From: Tupaia tana
Lineage: Eukaryota; Chordata; Mammalia; Scandentia; Tupaiidae
Direction: 5' to 3'
NCBI GenBank assembly: GCA_026018925.1
Contig: JAKSZU010000020.1
Location: 42,749,102-42,813,101, forward strand
Length of the DNA stretch: 64,000 nt
Shown one piece after another: positions 11,182 to 23,045 of the stretch. Each line of letters opens with the position of its first letter. Position 1 is the first letter of the stretch. The position numbers and the translations under genes were made by a program. The notes under the pieces are model-generated. The model made no database searches, was not told the origin of the DNA, and saw only the letters and a program-made list of their open reading frames with translations.

Positions 11182-11478
11182 ATTATTTATTTATTTATTT
11201 ATTTTTTTCTTTTTTCTTTTTTTTTTGGAGAGGTTTTTGCTATAGGGCGCGTGCGCTCGCCAGAAAGACAGAGAGAGACAGAGAGATAGAAAGCAGGAAA
11301 TCACCCCCCAGGGGGGATGGTCACGCCGCAATCCCTTCTCCTCCATTCTCCTCTCGGGATCTTGGGCACGCACGTACACGCGCCCGGCGTGAGTTTAAGC
11401 CGCCGGGTCCGGGACGCGAACCACGGTCGACTACGTGGGAGTCCAGCGACATAGCCATTATGCTAACTGCTGGTTCCC
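11182..11478 (-). mobile_element. tRNA-headed SINE, type A, young copy
   Basis: Perfect 16-bp TSD, CAGAATTTATTATTTT, at 11166-11181 and 11479-11494. CpG-rich body and head (GGACGCGAACCACGG, GTCGACTACGTGG) mark a recent insertion. Confidence 0.95.
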
Positions 11479-11539
11479 AGAATTTATTATTTTTTAAAGG
11501 GAAATACAACCAGTAAAGTTTAGTTTGGCATGACTTTCT

Positions 11540-11593
11540 GATCTGACATTTTTTTTTAAGAGGTTTGTTACCTGAGGGTGCGTGCACTCACCA

Positions 11594-11652
<59 letters not shown>

Positions 11653-11856
11653 TATGAAAGGGAAAGTAAAGTGAGAAATCACCACACAGGGGGGACAGCC
11701 ATGCCGCAATCCCTTTTCCCAGTATCTTGGGTCTTGGGTATGCATGCATATGTGCTCGGAGTGAGTCTCAAGTCACCGGGTCTGTGTCTTGAACCACCGT
11801 CGGTCATGTGAGAATCCAGGGACATAAACACTACACCACCTGCTGCCCTCCCCCCT
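11540..11856 (-). mobile_element. tRNA-headed SINE, type A, with GA expansion
   Basis: Flanked by an 11-bp TSD, CATGACTTTCT (11529-11539 and 11857-11867). The internal CT/GA segment is expanded to about 25 units. Confidence 0.9.
11600..11649. repeat. (GA)n microsatellite inside a SINE
   Basis: About 25 GA units at the same body position as the expansion at 1367-1418. Confidence 0.95.
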
Positions 11857-11898
11857 CATGACTTTCTACACTGAGCTATTAGCCATAAAAATAAAATC

Positions 11899-12126
11899 TT
11901 GGTTCAGCATGGTGGTTAAGGTGCTGGAGCCCACATGGCTAAGTCTGTAGTTCAAGTCTTGGACCCACCTGCTGGCTTGAAAAATATGCTGGGTGGGTGT
12001 GCCTATGTGCCCCAAATCCTGGGGAGACCAGAGAAGGAATTTCAGTGTGACTATCCCCTTAGGGAGTGATTCATTTTCCCCTTCTCTCTCCAGAGTGCTT
12101 GTACCCAATGGCAAAAATTTACAAAA
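11899..12126 (+). mobile_element. tRNA-headed SINE, type C, old copy
   Basis: Head 'cagcatggtggttaaggtgc' with a B-box-like TAGTTCAAGTC, then a long body ending CCCAATGGCAAAAATTTAC plus A tail. CpG-poor. Its A tail is the target of the next, younger SINE. Confidence 0.85.
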
Positions 12127-12140
12127 AAATCTTATCTTTT

Positions 12141-12409
12141 TTTTTTTTTTTTTGGAGAGGTTTTTGCTATAGGGCGCGTGCGCTTGCTAGACAGACAGAG
12201 AGAGAGACATAGAGAGAGAAAGCGAGAAATCACCCCCCAGGGGGGATGGCCACGCCGCAATCCCTTCTCCTCCATTCTCCTCTCGGGATCTTGGGCACGC
12301 ACGCACACACGCCCAGCATGAGTTTAAGCCACCGGGTCCGGGACTTGAACTGTGGTCGACTGCATGGGAGTCCAGCAACATAGTCATTATGCTAACTGCT
12401 GGTTCCCCC
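12141..12409 (-). mobile_element. tRNA-headed SINE, type A, inserted in the tail of an older SINE
   Basis: TSD of 14 bp with one mismatch (12127-12140 AAATCTTATCTTTT; 12410-12423 AAATCTTGTCTTTT). Intact body palindrome and end. It is nested at the A tail of the SINE ending at 12126. Confidence 0.9.
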
Positions 12410-12515
12410 AAATCTTGTCTTTTATAATATCTAAGAGTCACCTTAACAAGTTGGTATGTGACATTAGTGTAAATTGCTATAATCACGCTCTGAAAAATTC
12501 TTTTAATGTTTTTGT

Positions 12516-12737
12516 TTGTTTTTAAGATTTTTGCCATAGGACACATGCTATTGCTGGAGAGAGACAAGAGAGGGGAAGTGAGAAATCACCCCCCAGGGGC
12601 AATAACTACACTCCTTTCTCCTCCATTCCTTTCTTGATTTTGGGCATGCATGTACACGTGCCCAGCGTCTGGGACTCAAACTGCCGTGGGTCATGTGGGG
12701 GTCTAGCTCCTCAACCACCACACCACCTACTGGCCCC
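12516..12737 (-). mobile_element. tRNA-headed SINE, type C, shortened
   Basis: Tail end 'agatttttgccataggaca', a shortened GA segment, AAATCACCCCCCAGGGG and a head with GGGACTCAAACTGC. A small deletion between CCCAGCGT and CTGGGAC joins body to head. Confidence 0.85.
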
Positions 12738-12748
12738 TCTTGTAACTT

Positions 12749-12927
12749 TCTTTTTTTTATTTTTAAGAATTATTTTAATTTTGTTTTTCGATTTATTGAT
12801 TTATTTTAATTTGACCAGAGAGGGGCAGAGAGAGAAAGAAAGCAAGTTGCCAGGTCTGGGACTCGAACTGTGGTCAGCCATGCGGGACTCCAGCACCCTT
12901 CACCACCACACCACGTGCTAACCACTG
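12749..12927 (-). mobile_element. tRNA-headed SINE, type B
   Basis: Short form: A/T-rich tail, AATTTGACCAGAGAGG, a GA segment, then the head (GGGACTCGAACTGTGG). TSD of 11 bp, TCTTGTAACTT, at 12738-12748 and 12928-12938. Confidence 0.9.
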
Positions 12928-13011
12928 TCTTGTAACTTCTTAATGACCATAATATTACCAGTCTTTCCCATCATCATGCCCACTTTAAATATTTGTAAAG
13001 CAACTGAAAAA

Positions 13012-13279
13012 AACAATTTTTTTTTTTTTGAAGAGGTTTTTGCTATAGGGTGTGTGTGCTCGCCAGACAGACAGAGAGAGACAGAGAGACAGAAAGCAAG
13101 AAATCACCCCCCAGGGGGGATGGCCACACCGCAATCCCTTCTCCTCCATTCTCCTCTCGGGATCTTGGGCACGCACGCACAGACGCCTGGCGTGAGTTTA
13201 AGCCACTGTGTCCAGGACATGAACCGTGGTCGACTACATGGGAGTCCAGCGACATAGCCATTATGCTAACTGCTGGTCC
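13012..13279 (-). mobile_element. tRNA-headed SINE, type A
   Basis: Complete minus-strand copy with the body palindrome complement and head ending GCTAACTGCTGGTCC. A probable short TSD CTGAAAAA lies at 13004-13011 and 13280-13287. Exact borders are uncertain because of the poly-T. Confidence 0.9.
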
Positions 13280-13287
13280 CTGAAAAA

Positions 13288-15733
13288 TTTTCAATACAGA
13301 GTACTATGGAACAGAGAATATTTGTTTTATAATTATTCATCCCAGTATCCATTTTCTGCTAAGAAAATAAAATGCACTGAGTATTTTACAGGAACATGGT
13401 GATTTGAATATTCTGTTCGTTTAAGTTGTCATATCAATGTTGGAAACCATGTTCAGGACCATGGAGCCTGTCCCCGTCAGGAGCGTCGGTGGCCTGACCC
13501 AACGCTGCCGTCGGTTAGAGCTGAGACGTCAACCTCAGTTCTCTTCCTCCAAGCACCACCCACCAGCCAAGCCTTTTGTTCATTTTTCTGACCTGATCTT
13601 GGACACACCAAATCTTGATTTAGTAAACAGTTAAAACCCTTTGAGAAAGAGATTGCTACCTTGCTTTGATTAGTGACTGCAATCAAACATATCCCAAGTT
13701 TCCTGTACGCGTTATCCACGCTTTCCACGAATGGACGGAACTGTGGGACTACAAGGGGTTTTAGAGATCATCTGTTCAATCTCCTTAGCTTTCAGATGGA
13801 GAAAATGAGAAAGTCACGTGGGTGTGCGGGGCCTCTGTAAGTCGGCAGCTCGAGCGTCTCTCCAGATGGCCTGGCCTCCTATAACTGTGTCCTCTCCAGG
13901 GCGTGGACATTTCCAAGGAGACGGTCAGGTGTTCAAACAAGGACCCAAACATCACTGGGACCTATTGACTCTTGTTCCAGTTGCCTTATGGGTGCTTGGG
14001 GCATCGACGAGGCACAAATATTTGCCAAAGAATCATGAATCAGCTCAGCTGGGAATAAACTTTGATATGCAAATGACAGAGGTAGCTATAAACATGAAAA
14101 AAAAAGTTGCCTTTTTTTCCCTTTACTGTTTAAAAAACTAAACGATAAAACACATGGGGTCAGGCAAGCCACTTAAGAAAGTGGCATTCCCCACAGCAGA
14201 GAGCTGCTGTGGGAATATTGCGTCGGCACTGAGCTTTGATAATCTCCGTGAAGGATAATGGCAAGAGAAAAGAAGGTTGCTTGTCGACAGTAACCTACAG
14301 ACGCATGAAAACTCGGGCCGTGTCCTGAGAGTTTTAGGTAATCCAGTCTCATAATTTGATTTGAGAAGAGCTACTCCAGGCTACTGTGTAATTACAGAAG
14401 CATTCACTGCTGGCTCCTGTTCCCTCATCACGTTCTACTTCATTGCCCTTTATACTAAAGCCCTGCTGATGAGAGAGCGGAAACAGTAAGTACAAATAAA
14501 GCAATTAGCAGGTGGGGAATGCTACCACTGTTTAAGGATAACATCCAATCTTTATTGGTACTTATTAAGTAGAAGTCTAGAGCTTAGAGACAAAGGAAAA
14601 TATGGCAAGCCACAGAAATGAGAAAGAGTATGGGAACAAAAAGAGGATAAGGGAAAAATTATACCAAAGTATCTATTTTATGCTTCACAAATTGAACCTC
14701 AAAGGCTAGTGTTTAAAATAATATCAAACCTCCAGTTTATTTACAGTACAGCGAGTTACATATGCAAATACATTTTGTTTTCTTTTCAAGTTTTCTTCTT
14801 TCTTCCGGCCTCCTCTTTTATGATGTGAATGAACTTGAAAAGTATGTTTAGTAGTTACTGGGTTCCAGGGAGTCCTGAGTTTGGGTGGCTGTTCATTCCA
14901 CCAGCAGGGGGAGTTAGGATAATTAGTGAGCCTTGGCAGGTCCTGACATTTAAGGCATAGACTCAGACACTGTTGGTAGAACTGAAAATGCCCATCGCAG
15001 ATAAGGAATATAATGGGCAAAAGGAGGAAACTGAGAGGATTCGTGTTCTTGAAATCCTAGCCCAGGGTAGTGAAGGTGGTCAAGAACATCGGGCACAGCC
15101 TGCCCCCCTTCACCTGCAGAGTAACCTGCACACTGGTTCTAGGCGTAAATGATCTGAAACCGGGGTGCCGGACAGCTACCCACTCAGTGCTGTGAGGCTC
15201 ATGCCTCGGGGGTGGCAATCTCCTCCTTCTTCCGTGTGTCTGAGCACCCATGTGGGGTACAGAGGAGTGCTTTTGTCCTTGAGTGTGTTATTAATAAAAG
15301 CTCTGCTGGTCATGTCAGCTACCCACACAGGACAGAGCGTCCGATCTGAATGACAGATTTCTAGGGTGTCAAGGTAAAAGAAAGGTTTGCAGAAAAATCA
15401 ATATGCTTTTCCTTTGCTTTCGAGAGTGGTGGGAGAGCACTGTAGATGGGACATTTACTGAATCCCAGAAAGATAGTTTTAATAGTGGAGGTTACTTGTG
15501 TGATAGGAAAACAATTAGTATTGTAAAATTAAATCTTTGCTCTCTGTCCTTGGAAAACTGTAGTTTCAAGGCATACTTTTAGTCCTCACTGCGGATTTTA
15601 CACACACTTGTTCTCCATTCTTTCATCACCTAGCAGCCACTTGAGGCAGATCTAGAGGATCAAAAGTGACATCGTGGCCATGATGCCAAGGAAAATGTTT
15701 ATTTCACCCTTCCATAGACACCACGACGCTGGG
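13288..15733. other. Unassigned, SINE-free sequence
   Basis: About 2.4 kb without SINEs. Apart from a MIR-like fragment near 13765 nothing is recognised. Short frames at 13437-13728 overlap on both strands and have no domain support. Confidence 0.45.
13765..13835 (+). repeat. MIR-like fragment
   Basis: 'ttagagatcatctgttcaat' followed by a 'cagatggagaaaatgaga'-type core is the usual start of MIR-derived sequence. Short and diverged. Confidence 0.5.
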
Positions 15734-15997
15734 GGACCAGCAGATGGCATAACGGCTATGTCACTGGACTCCCATGTAGTTAACCACGGTTCCAGTCCCG
15801 GACCTGGTGGCTTAAACTCACGCTGGGCGTATGTGTGTGCGTGCCCAAGATCCCAAGAGGAGAATGGAGAAGAAGGGATTGCGGCGTGGCCATCCCCCCT
15901 GGGGGGTGATTTCTCGCTTTCTGTCTCTATGTCTCTATCTTTCTGGCGAGCGCACGTGCCCTGTAGCAAAAACCTTTCAAAAAAGAAAAGAAAAGAA
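15734..15997 (+). mobile_element. tRNA-headed SINE, type A
   Basis: Head, palindrome body and end all present. TSD of 13 bp with two mismatches (ending at 15732, ACCACGACGCTGG; 15998-16010, ACCATGACACTGG). The tail is a mixed AAAAG repeat. Confidence 0.9.
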
Positions 15998-16010
15998 ACC
16001 ATGACACTGG

Positions 16011-16599
16011 ACAGGGAAGGACATGACCTCAGTTGCACTAAAGGCTTAAAGATTGGTGTGACCAGGCCTTCCCCAGCATCATTCGAAGGAGGTGACTCGG
16101 GAAGGCAAAGGAGGGGAGGAGAGCTTTCAGAAGACGGGCTCTGCACTTCCTACTGACCCCTCGTTACCTTCGCTAGAGGCAGATGAGAGCCACAGCTTTC
16201 CTTTGGAAAAGTGCACAGTCTGTACCGGAAACGGGCTTATTTTAGATCAACGTGCTCGTGAGCTTTCCCTACAGTAGCTCAGTCCTGGGCGTCCCGAGGC
16301 GTCAGGGTTCCCGGATGGCAGCGACTTACCCTAGTGACGTAAGCATGTAGCCCTCCCACGCGTACTTCCTCTCCTCACACCCTCGTGGCATGGTCCCCGA
16401 GTGCCCTCCGGCCTGGATCTGCTGCGGGGTTTTCTAGTGTCGAAGGCATTTAGTGGCCAGGAGCTCACGTGATTCTTCCCAATACCCTTGAGCACTTGGC
16501 TAGTGAAATAACACGACTTCGCAGCCTCGCGACCCACTCGGATTGGTGCCGTTTGGAGCAACGCCCAGTGTCGAGGTCAGTACAGATCGGGAGTGCTCG
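16011..16599. other. Unassigned, GC-rich sequence
   Basis: No repeat or gene recognised. CpGs are frequent between about 16230 and 16560, but the stretch is too short and mixed to call a CpG island with confidence. Confidence 0.4.
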
Positions 16600-16778
16600 G
16601 TGACCTGTTTAAAGGGGAGCATGCGCAAGGCCTGAGGGGCGAGGTTGATGAGTTTGTAGCTATTCTGGGCAACACAGCAGCATCCTGTCTGAGAAAAAGA
16701 GCCAGGCGTGGTGGCGCATGCCTGCAGGCCTCGCTGGGAGGCTGAGGCAGGAAGGTCACAACGTGGTGAGACTGTCTG
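16600..16778 (+). mobile_element. 7SL-RNA-derived (Alu/FLAM-like) SINE fragment
   Basis: The second part, 'gccaggcgtggtggcgcatg' then GGGAGGCTGAGGCAGGA (16701-16751), is nearly identical to the start of the 7SL-derived Alu/FLAM domain. The first part (16650-16699) contains CTGGGCAACACAGCAG and CCTGTCT plus an A-rich run, like the end of such an arm. So it reads as a partial dimer, with an internal deletion in the right arm before TGAGACTGTCTGAAAA. 7SL SINEs are confined to Euarchontoglires, which makes this a useful lineage marker. Confidence 0.75.
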
Positions 16779-16792
16779 AAAAAGATGCAATG

Positions 16793-16949
16793 GGGCCGGC
16801 AGGTGGCATGGTGGTTAAGGTGCTGGACTCCCACATGGCCAACTACAGTTCGAGTACTGGACGTGGCAGCTTGCTTTCTCACTTTCTCTCTCTCTCTCTG
16901 GTCAAATTAAAAATAATAATAATAAATAAGGTTAAATAAATAATTATAA
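16793..16949 (+). mobile_element. tRNA-headed SINE, type B
   Basis: 'ggggccggcaggtggcatgg' head, CT segment, GGTCAAATTAAAAATAATAA tail. TSD of 14 bp with two mismatches (16779-16792 AAAAAGATGCAATG; 16950-16963 AAAAAGGTGCAGTG). It is inserted in the A tail of the 7SL-derived SINE. Confidence 0.9.
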
Positions 16950-17084
16950 AAAAAGGTGCAGTGCAAGAAAATGGAAATTGCCTCAGTAATTATTCATCTC
17001 CTGGGAATTATTAGTACTTATTGGAATTATTAATAGTACTTTATAACATGACAGAGCAAAAGATTCGTATATCCTCTTGCGTTT

Positions 17085-17195
17085 GGGAATCCGAGTGTTT
17101 CAGCAATGTGGCAAGTGGCAGAGCAGGACGTAGAGTGCGATTCGTCTCCCGCCCTCCTCCCGCACCGCACGTTCTTCCTGTCGCATCAGGTTCAA
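17085..17195 (+). repeat. MIR-like fragment
   Basis: 'gcaagtggcagagcaggac' followed by a pyrimidine-rich 'ctcccgccctcct' stretch matches the 3' half of MIR. Confidence 0.55.
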
Positions 17196-18067
17196 GCATA
17201 AAGTGATCGCCGAGCCAGGATGGCCATGGCTGGAAAGGACGCATGGCCCTGATGTTTGAGCCTAACAGCAGGCCTTCAAAAGCAGCCGTGGCGCTGTCCC
17301 TCTTCTCGGACACCTCACTTTCCTTAAAGGAGTAAGAACTTGGCTGTCCATTCAGGGGCTGCCAGGAAGTGTTCTGTCAGGGCGAACCCAGAGGGCACTC
17401 TTTCTACCGCCTGATTCACCTCCTATAGTCCAGACTCCTAGTGGATTTTCCTCGACATCGGGAAATGTAACTCACAACTGATCACTGCAGTTTGTATCTG
17501 CGTAAAGAACTTTCCCAGAGCACGCCCACTGCCGGTCCAAAGGACTGAACTAGCGGCCGCTGTAAAGCTTACATTACGTATTTCTCCCACAAGCGAGGCA
17601 CAGGGCTTCCTCGACAAAATCCCCAGGCTCTGGCCGCCCCAGCCTGCACCTGCCCCGGGTCGTGGCGTGTGTGTGTCTGGCTTACTCCAGGCGGCTAAGA
17701 GCCCCGGCCTTTCCACACACAGCCTTGCCTAGCCCGGAGCATTGTCATGGCACCCCTATCTGGTCCTAACTTGGCTTTTAAAGCGAGTGTTTGTCTGAAG
17801 TCTTTGTAAAAGCCTGGAGCAGTTAAGGCAAGTGACTTACAGGTTTGTCGTAGTGAAGGCAAACATCCTTTTCGTTTGGTTGCGAATTCAGCACAGTACC
17901 CACAGATACCCATCACCTCCCTGTTCGGAGGCCCTCCACGTGACAGGGGCCCACCTGCAGGCCCGCGCTTTCTTCCCTGCCCGCTGACAGAGGCTGAGGC
18001 CACTCTGGGTCTTGCCTGGAGAGAGCTAAGCGGATTACCTCCTACCAGGTCATCAGTAGTGGACTAT
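17196..18067. other. Unassigned non-coding sequence
   Basis: Nothing recognised. Fairly GC-rich, with overlapping frames on both strands and no domain signal. Confidence 0.4.
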
Positions 18068-18245
18068 AGGGGCCATAGGTGACGTGGTGGTGAAGGTGCC
18101 GGACGCCTACATGGCTGACTGTGGGTCGAGTCCCGGACCTGACAATTTGCTTTCTCACTCCGCACCCCACCCTTTCCCCAGGAGAGTGCCTGTACCAAAC
18201 TAACAAATAATAATAACGATGATGAATAAAATTTAGTAAATCATC
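18068..18245 (+). mobile_element. tRNA-headed SINE, type B, diverged
   Basis: Head with 'gtggtggtgaaggtgccgga' and the B box GGGTCGAGTCCCGG, then a short pyrimidine-rich body and an AATAATAATAACGATGATGA tail. No clear TSD. Confidence 0.85.
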
Positions 18246-18260
18246 CTTTAAAGAAAAACT

Positions 18261-21200
18261 AGTGGCCCATACATGATGATGGATGCTTCTGTGTTGCCTG
18301 GAGCGACTGCACCTAATGCCATCGGAGACTCCTGCAGGAAACGCTGGCTGTCCTATTCTGAGGCGCCCCGGGAGGCGATGGCAAGTTGCTCTGGTCGTCC
18401 TTGTTGTGGGTGGGCTACCAGCGGCACAGATTTGACAATGTTTACCAGGGAGAATAGAGAGCCTGTTTTCAGTTCCCAGGTGCGATGCTCTCGGCTGGTG
18501 GACTTGGTGTGATAGCACACAGTGGGAGCTGTGCGGTGCTCGATCTACGCCGAGCGTGGGAGATGAGCATGCCTGAGGGGCCGCGACAGCACCTGCCTGC
18601 ACCCTCTGACGCAGCCAGTTCCCGCCAGCTGTTCAGGCCTGCTTCTGACTAAGCAAGTTCTTTCAGATCCTGTTTTCAAGGCAGTTTCTGATAGTGGACG
18701 GAGGGTCCCTCTTCCGCTGCTTGTTCACGTGTGTGCACAGTCACTGGCCTGTGCGAGACTCCAGGTTGGAGGTCTCCAAATTCGCCTCGCCAGCCTTTCT
18801 GAACCAGATGCGGTGTACACACCCCAACTGGCTTGTAAAAGCAGTACATCTAATCACATAATGCCTCTATAATGTGGTTTTTTAAATTAAGTGACCCACA
18901 GGATATTAATCCGGTGGTAACAACTCCCAAGGGGTGCAGCACTGGCAAACACTTCAAGAGCAGCTCAGACTCCTAGGAAATGTGATGTTCATTTCATCTG
19001 AACATATGGAATACGGACAGGCCGTGGGCGCGTCGGCGCTCCGTACCCGCTGCATTGTTCACAGCCCTGCCGTAAAGAAAGGCCTCTCAGAAAGAACCCG
19101 ACGAACACATGTGCATTGAATTACAAAGTTTAAATATTCCATAATGTTCCGCACCCCCCACCCACATTCCCACTCCCGCCAGGGCCCCCTTGTTAGTCAA
19201 GCTGTTATGGTATTCCCACTGGGCGACACATCTCCGCTTTGTTGTTGTTGATTGAGTTATTTGGTTCATCCTGCGGCCTAAAAAAAAAAAGGAGAAAAAA
19301 GTCTGTAAGCTATAAAATGCATCTTCTTTCTTCCTTTGTCTGTGTATTACAGTTTGGCTTGGCACTAGGACCCCGCCCCAAACCTCCCACCACGACGATG
19401 CCGTGTTTCTATGTGCTCGTGCATGTTCAGCTCTACCTCTTTTGAAATGCTGCCCAGAACCCAGCAATGTTTACATAAGTCAAAGGGGAGTTTCACTTTT
19501 ATGCTGCAATTTCTGCGTGGAGCAGAGAGTTCTCCTGGCCATACCTTGTACTTTGTTCAGAGGTGAACTTCTATTTTTCTTATGTGACGGTTTGATCCAG
19601 TTTTGACAACAGGTTTTTTTTTAGGAGATTACACACCTGGAATTAACTTTTCCTGCCAAGAATTAGAGTGCACCTGGAAGAACTAAATCATTTTTATCTA
19701 CGTTTTAGAAGGGTTTTGCCGTGAGGTTGCATGTCTTGAACTTGACTTGTCTCTTGGGGAGAAGCTGAACCACTGGAGCTGGGTGGGGACTGGCATGTGC
19801 TGGTGTTGCGAAGTGAATATATCCAGGGCGTGCCCGCTTTGCAGCAGCTAGATACCCACCGCCGGACACCACCTCTCTGACGATCTCGCTTCTTGAATGA
19901 CGGCTTACTGCATAACATACGGAAATGTGAGCACAGTTTCCAGCAGGTCGTTGGCCACGTTTACAGCAGTTCTAACACTAATCCCCATTAATGTTTGATA
20001 GCGTTCCCAACGGGTTTAAGTGGATGTCAGACACCATATCTGTTGCGTAATGTGTTGAGCATGAGATACACCCAAAGAAGGAGAATGACGAAGAAGGATT
20101 TCCAAGGATTTATTTCCTGAAGACATGTTTGCTAACTAAGTGTCTTGAAAATGTGAAATACGTTCTGAGAGTATGCATGCCACGAAAACGTAACATCGAT
20201 TCATTTTAGAACTCATGTGAGCAGTTTGTTCTAATTCCCGTCGATATCATTCAGGTTAGCTAGCTCTTACATTGTCAGTCTGTTGCGAAACTGTTGATAA
20301 GGTTTCATGAGATTTGGAGCGATGAGTCAGAAAAGGTTTTACAAACTCATGCCCAAACAGCAGAAAGACAATAGTGAGTGCATGTTAGAAGTTACTTCAG
20401 TTTTTCCTTTGGTGGTGATGGGGAGTATGGAAAATTTAGAGGGAAAAAAATGCCTTTAAACATTGCTATCAACATCGGATCTGTTTTCTGTCGTGCAACT
20501 CGAATACGCTTTCATTTTCTTGACATAAAGTCGCATCGATAGAACAACAAATGCTTTTTATCCTTAGGCATCCTTGCCCTGCGATGTTTGGTTACACCTG
20601 AAGTTTGCCAAACTGGTTCTGCTGATTCTTGTCAAACAAGGATAATTTCTTCTCTGGGTTGTCTCTGATACACTGTCAGCATTTTAAAGGCCAAAAGTTA
20701 CCATAGTGACAAATTACATGAGTATAAACATTTATTCTGTTTAGACAAAAATGCTGTAAGATTAAGGCAAGGATTAGAAAAATCACATATTTGTGATGGT
20801 AAACCATCACATATTTTAATGGATTTTTGTTTTTAGGGAACATAAAAATTGTATCATGAAAATTGTAAAGGATGTTTAGTTAAAAAAAAAAGAGTACACA
20901 TGAACAAAATATAGATAGGTTAAAAGATACCTGTTACAAAATATAAATAATAGAATTTCACAAGTTACCATTTTCTGTTACTGTGGTTTAATTTTACATG
21001 GATGTGACTAAATTCTGCCCCAGATATAGATAAACTCATTATGTCCTTCAAGTAGTTCGGATTTCCTGATAACCAGCAGTCAAACTAAGGAACAAGCAGA
21101 ATTAGTAGCCAAGTCTAATAAACGACTGGGAAAAATTGTATCTGTCTCATCCTGGTTCCCACACACTCTGGTTACATCATTACTTAGCCTGTAAATCTTG

Positions 21201-22073
21201 AGGCCAATTGGACTCCAGACCTTGAGTCAGGTGACCACAACATCAAAATGTGGCTGAAACTTTACCCTAAAGATGGGGTTTCAGCAGGGGCCTCAGGATA
21301 GCTGACTCTTCTGTGGCCGCTGTGCAATTTTCGTATTTTATTTCACCTTTGCTTTCAGGCTTAGCTTTCAGTCCCGCAGATTGATGGCCAAAGCAAACTC
21401 GTTGATGTGGGTTTTTTTGGTGCAGGTGCATGGGCAAAACTATTTCCTGTACCATATTCTACACTCAGTTATGTAACAGCTTAAAAAAAAAATCACGACG
21501 TTGGTTTTCATCGGCAGAGAGAATTCTAACCCTCTCTTGTCTCTTTTACCTTTTTTGTTTGTTTGTTTTTGAATAGTGTTTGGGGCTTTTTTTATTGTTG
21601 AAAATAGTCTTTACTGCCCAAATGCATAAACCTCAGAAACAAGTGTGTCAGGTCCACGAGACGCAGCTGCCCACAACGGAGCTGAACCGCTGCGCTTGTC
21701 TTAAAGGAGAGTGTGTGGCTCTCACCTTGTCGAGGTCTCACCGGGCAGCGCGGCCACTGCAACAACCACTTGCTTTCCGCAGATGGAGAAAGGCATTTTT
21801 CTACATGTGCAGGAAGCAACAAAACCCTGGTCTTAGGGGACAGGTGAGTGAGTTGCCTAGCAAGAAATGAACCGAATCATCCTTAAAGCGGCCGTCACAC
21901 ACACGGAGCCAAAGGCTTGGCACCTCGGCACACGAGCCCGTTGTCACCTCCAGGGTGCCGTTGCTCTCGACTGCTACCACAGAGGCCGGGACCATTTCTG
22001 CCTGAGAATTTGTTCTAAAGACTTCTTGAAGTAAAATCCACTGTATTTGTTGGAAGCTCCTTGATAAATTGTT
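18261..22073. other. SINE-free unassigned stretch
   Basis: About 3.8 kb without a single tRNA-SINE, the longest such gap in the window. No ORF with recognisable protein homology was seen (frames at 18042-18602, 19087-19467 and 19694-19918 look like chance). It could hold conserved non-coding sequence, which cannot be judged from one genome. Confidence 0.4.
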
Positions 22074-22085
22074 ATCAGCTATTCA

Positions 22086-22349
22086 TTTTTTTTTTTTCTT
22101 TTTGGAGGGGTTTTTGCTATAAGGCATGTGCGCTCGCCAGACAGACAGAGACAGAGAGACAGAAAGCGAGAAATCACCCCCCAGGGGGAATGGCCAGGCT
22201 GCAATCCCTTCTCCTCCATTCTCCTCTCGGGATCTTGGGCACGCACGCACACGCCCCGGTGTGAGTTTAAGCCACTGGGTCTGGGACGCGAACCGTGGTT
22301 GACTACATGGGAGTCCAGTGACAAAGCCATTATGCCAACTGCTGGTCCC
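22086..22349 (-). mobile_element. tRNA-headed SINE, type A
   Basis: Perfect 12-bp TSD ATCAGCTATTCA (22074-22085 and 22350-22361). Full body with palindrome and head. Confidence 0.95.
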
Positions 22350-22639
22350 ATCAGCTATTCAAAGGGGCCTTCAGGAAGGAGAATAATGCACCAAAGAAGG
22401 GGGAGACTAAGGCAAACATTAGTTTTGTCGAAACCAATCCAAACCAGATGCCCTTTGTTCATGACCGAAGGGTTACATGCAAAATACACACCCTGCTTTA
22501 TAGAGCAGACATCAGTGCGTGTTAGTGAGGACGCTGCGTGGTAGGAGCACGGAGGTTGGGAGGTGATGACGAGGGTGACGACGCTCACTCCGGGCTGCTG
22601 TCGGAGGTCTTGGCTTACTCCCAACCCCTACGCCAGTCT

Positions 22640-22735
22640 CCGAAGCAGTTACTGCGATCCCCCTTCACAAAAGGAGAGCCTGAGAGGCAGAAATGTTAAA
22701 TGGTTTGTTTAAGACCACGCAACTCTTGTGCAGCT
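22640..22735 (+). repeat. MIR-type fragment
   Basis: 'ccttcacaaaaggagagcc', TGAGAGGCAGAAATGTTAAA and 'agaccacgcaactc' follow the MIR core order. Confidence 0.65.
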
Positions 22736-22782
22736 GTCCACGAGATAGGGTCAACCTACAGATGATTTACTCTGGGAGCTTG

Positions 22783-23045
22783 GGGGCCAGCAGATGATGT
22801 AGCAGTTACATCGCTGGACTCCCACACGGCTGACCATGGTTTGAGTCCCAGACCTGGTGGCTTTAAATAATGCCAGGAATGTGTGTGTGTGTGCATGCCC
22901 AAGATCCCAGGAGGAGAATGGAAAAGGGATTGTGGCATGGCCGTCCCTCCAGGAGGTGATTTCTCACCTTCTGTCTCACTGTCTCTGTCTCTCTCTCTCT
23001 GACTGGCACACATGCCCTAAGGTAAAACCCTCTCAGAAAAAAATC
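22783..23045 (+). mobile_element. tRNA-headed SINE, type A, older
   Basis: Head 'ggggccagcagatgatgtag' with B box GGTTTGAGTCC. The body has a degenerate palindrome (CCGTCCCTCCAGGAGGTGAT), and the end is GCCCTAAGGTAAAACC plus A tail. Confidence 0.9.

Noticed and set aside
15652-16156. 160-164-codon frames on both strands
   Set aside because: Both overlap the type A SINE at 15734-15997. The recurring peptide pattern seen elsewhere in the window is translated SINE.
16230-16560. CpG island/promoter
   Set aside because: CpGs are somewhat enriched, but the stretch is short, has no clear core promoter and no downstream gene is visible.
18042-18602. 186-codon minus-strand frame
   Set aside because: Overlaps a type B SINE. 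The remainder has no recognisable domain or conserved partner.
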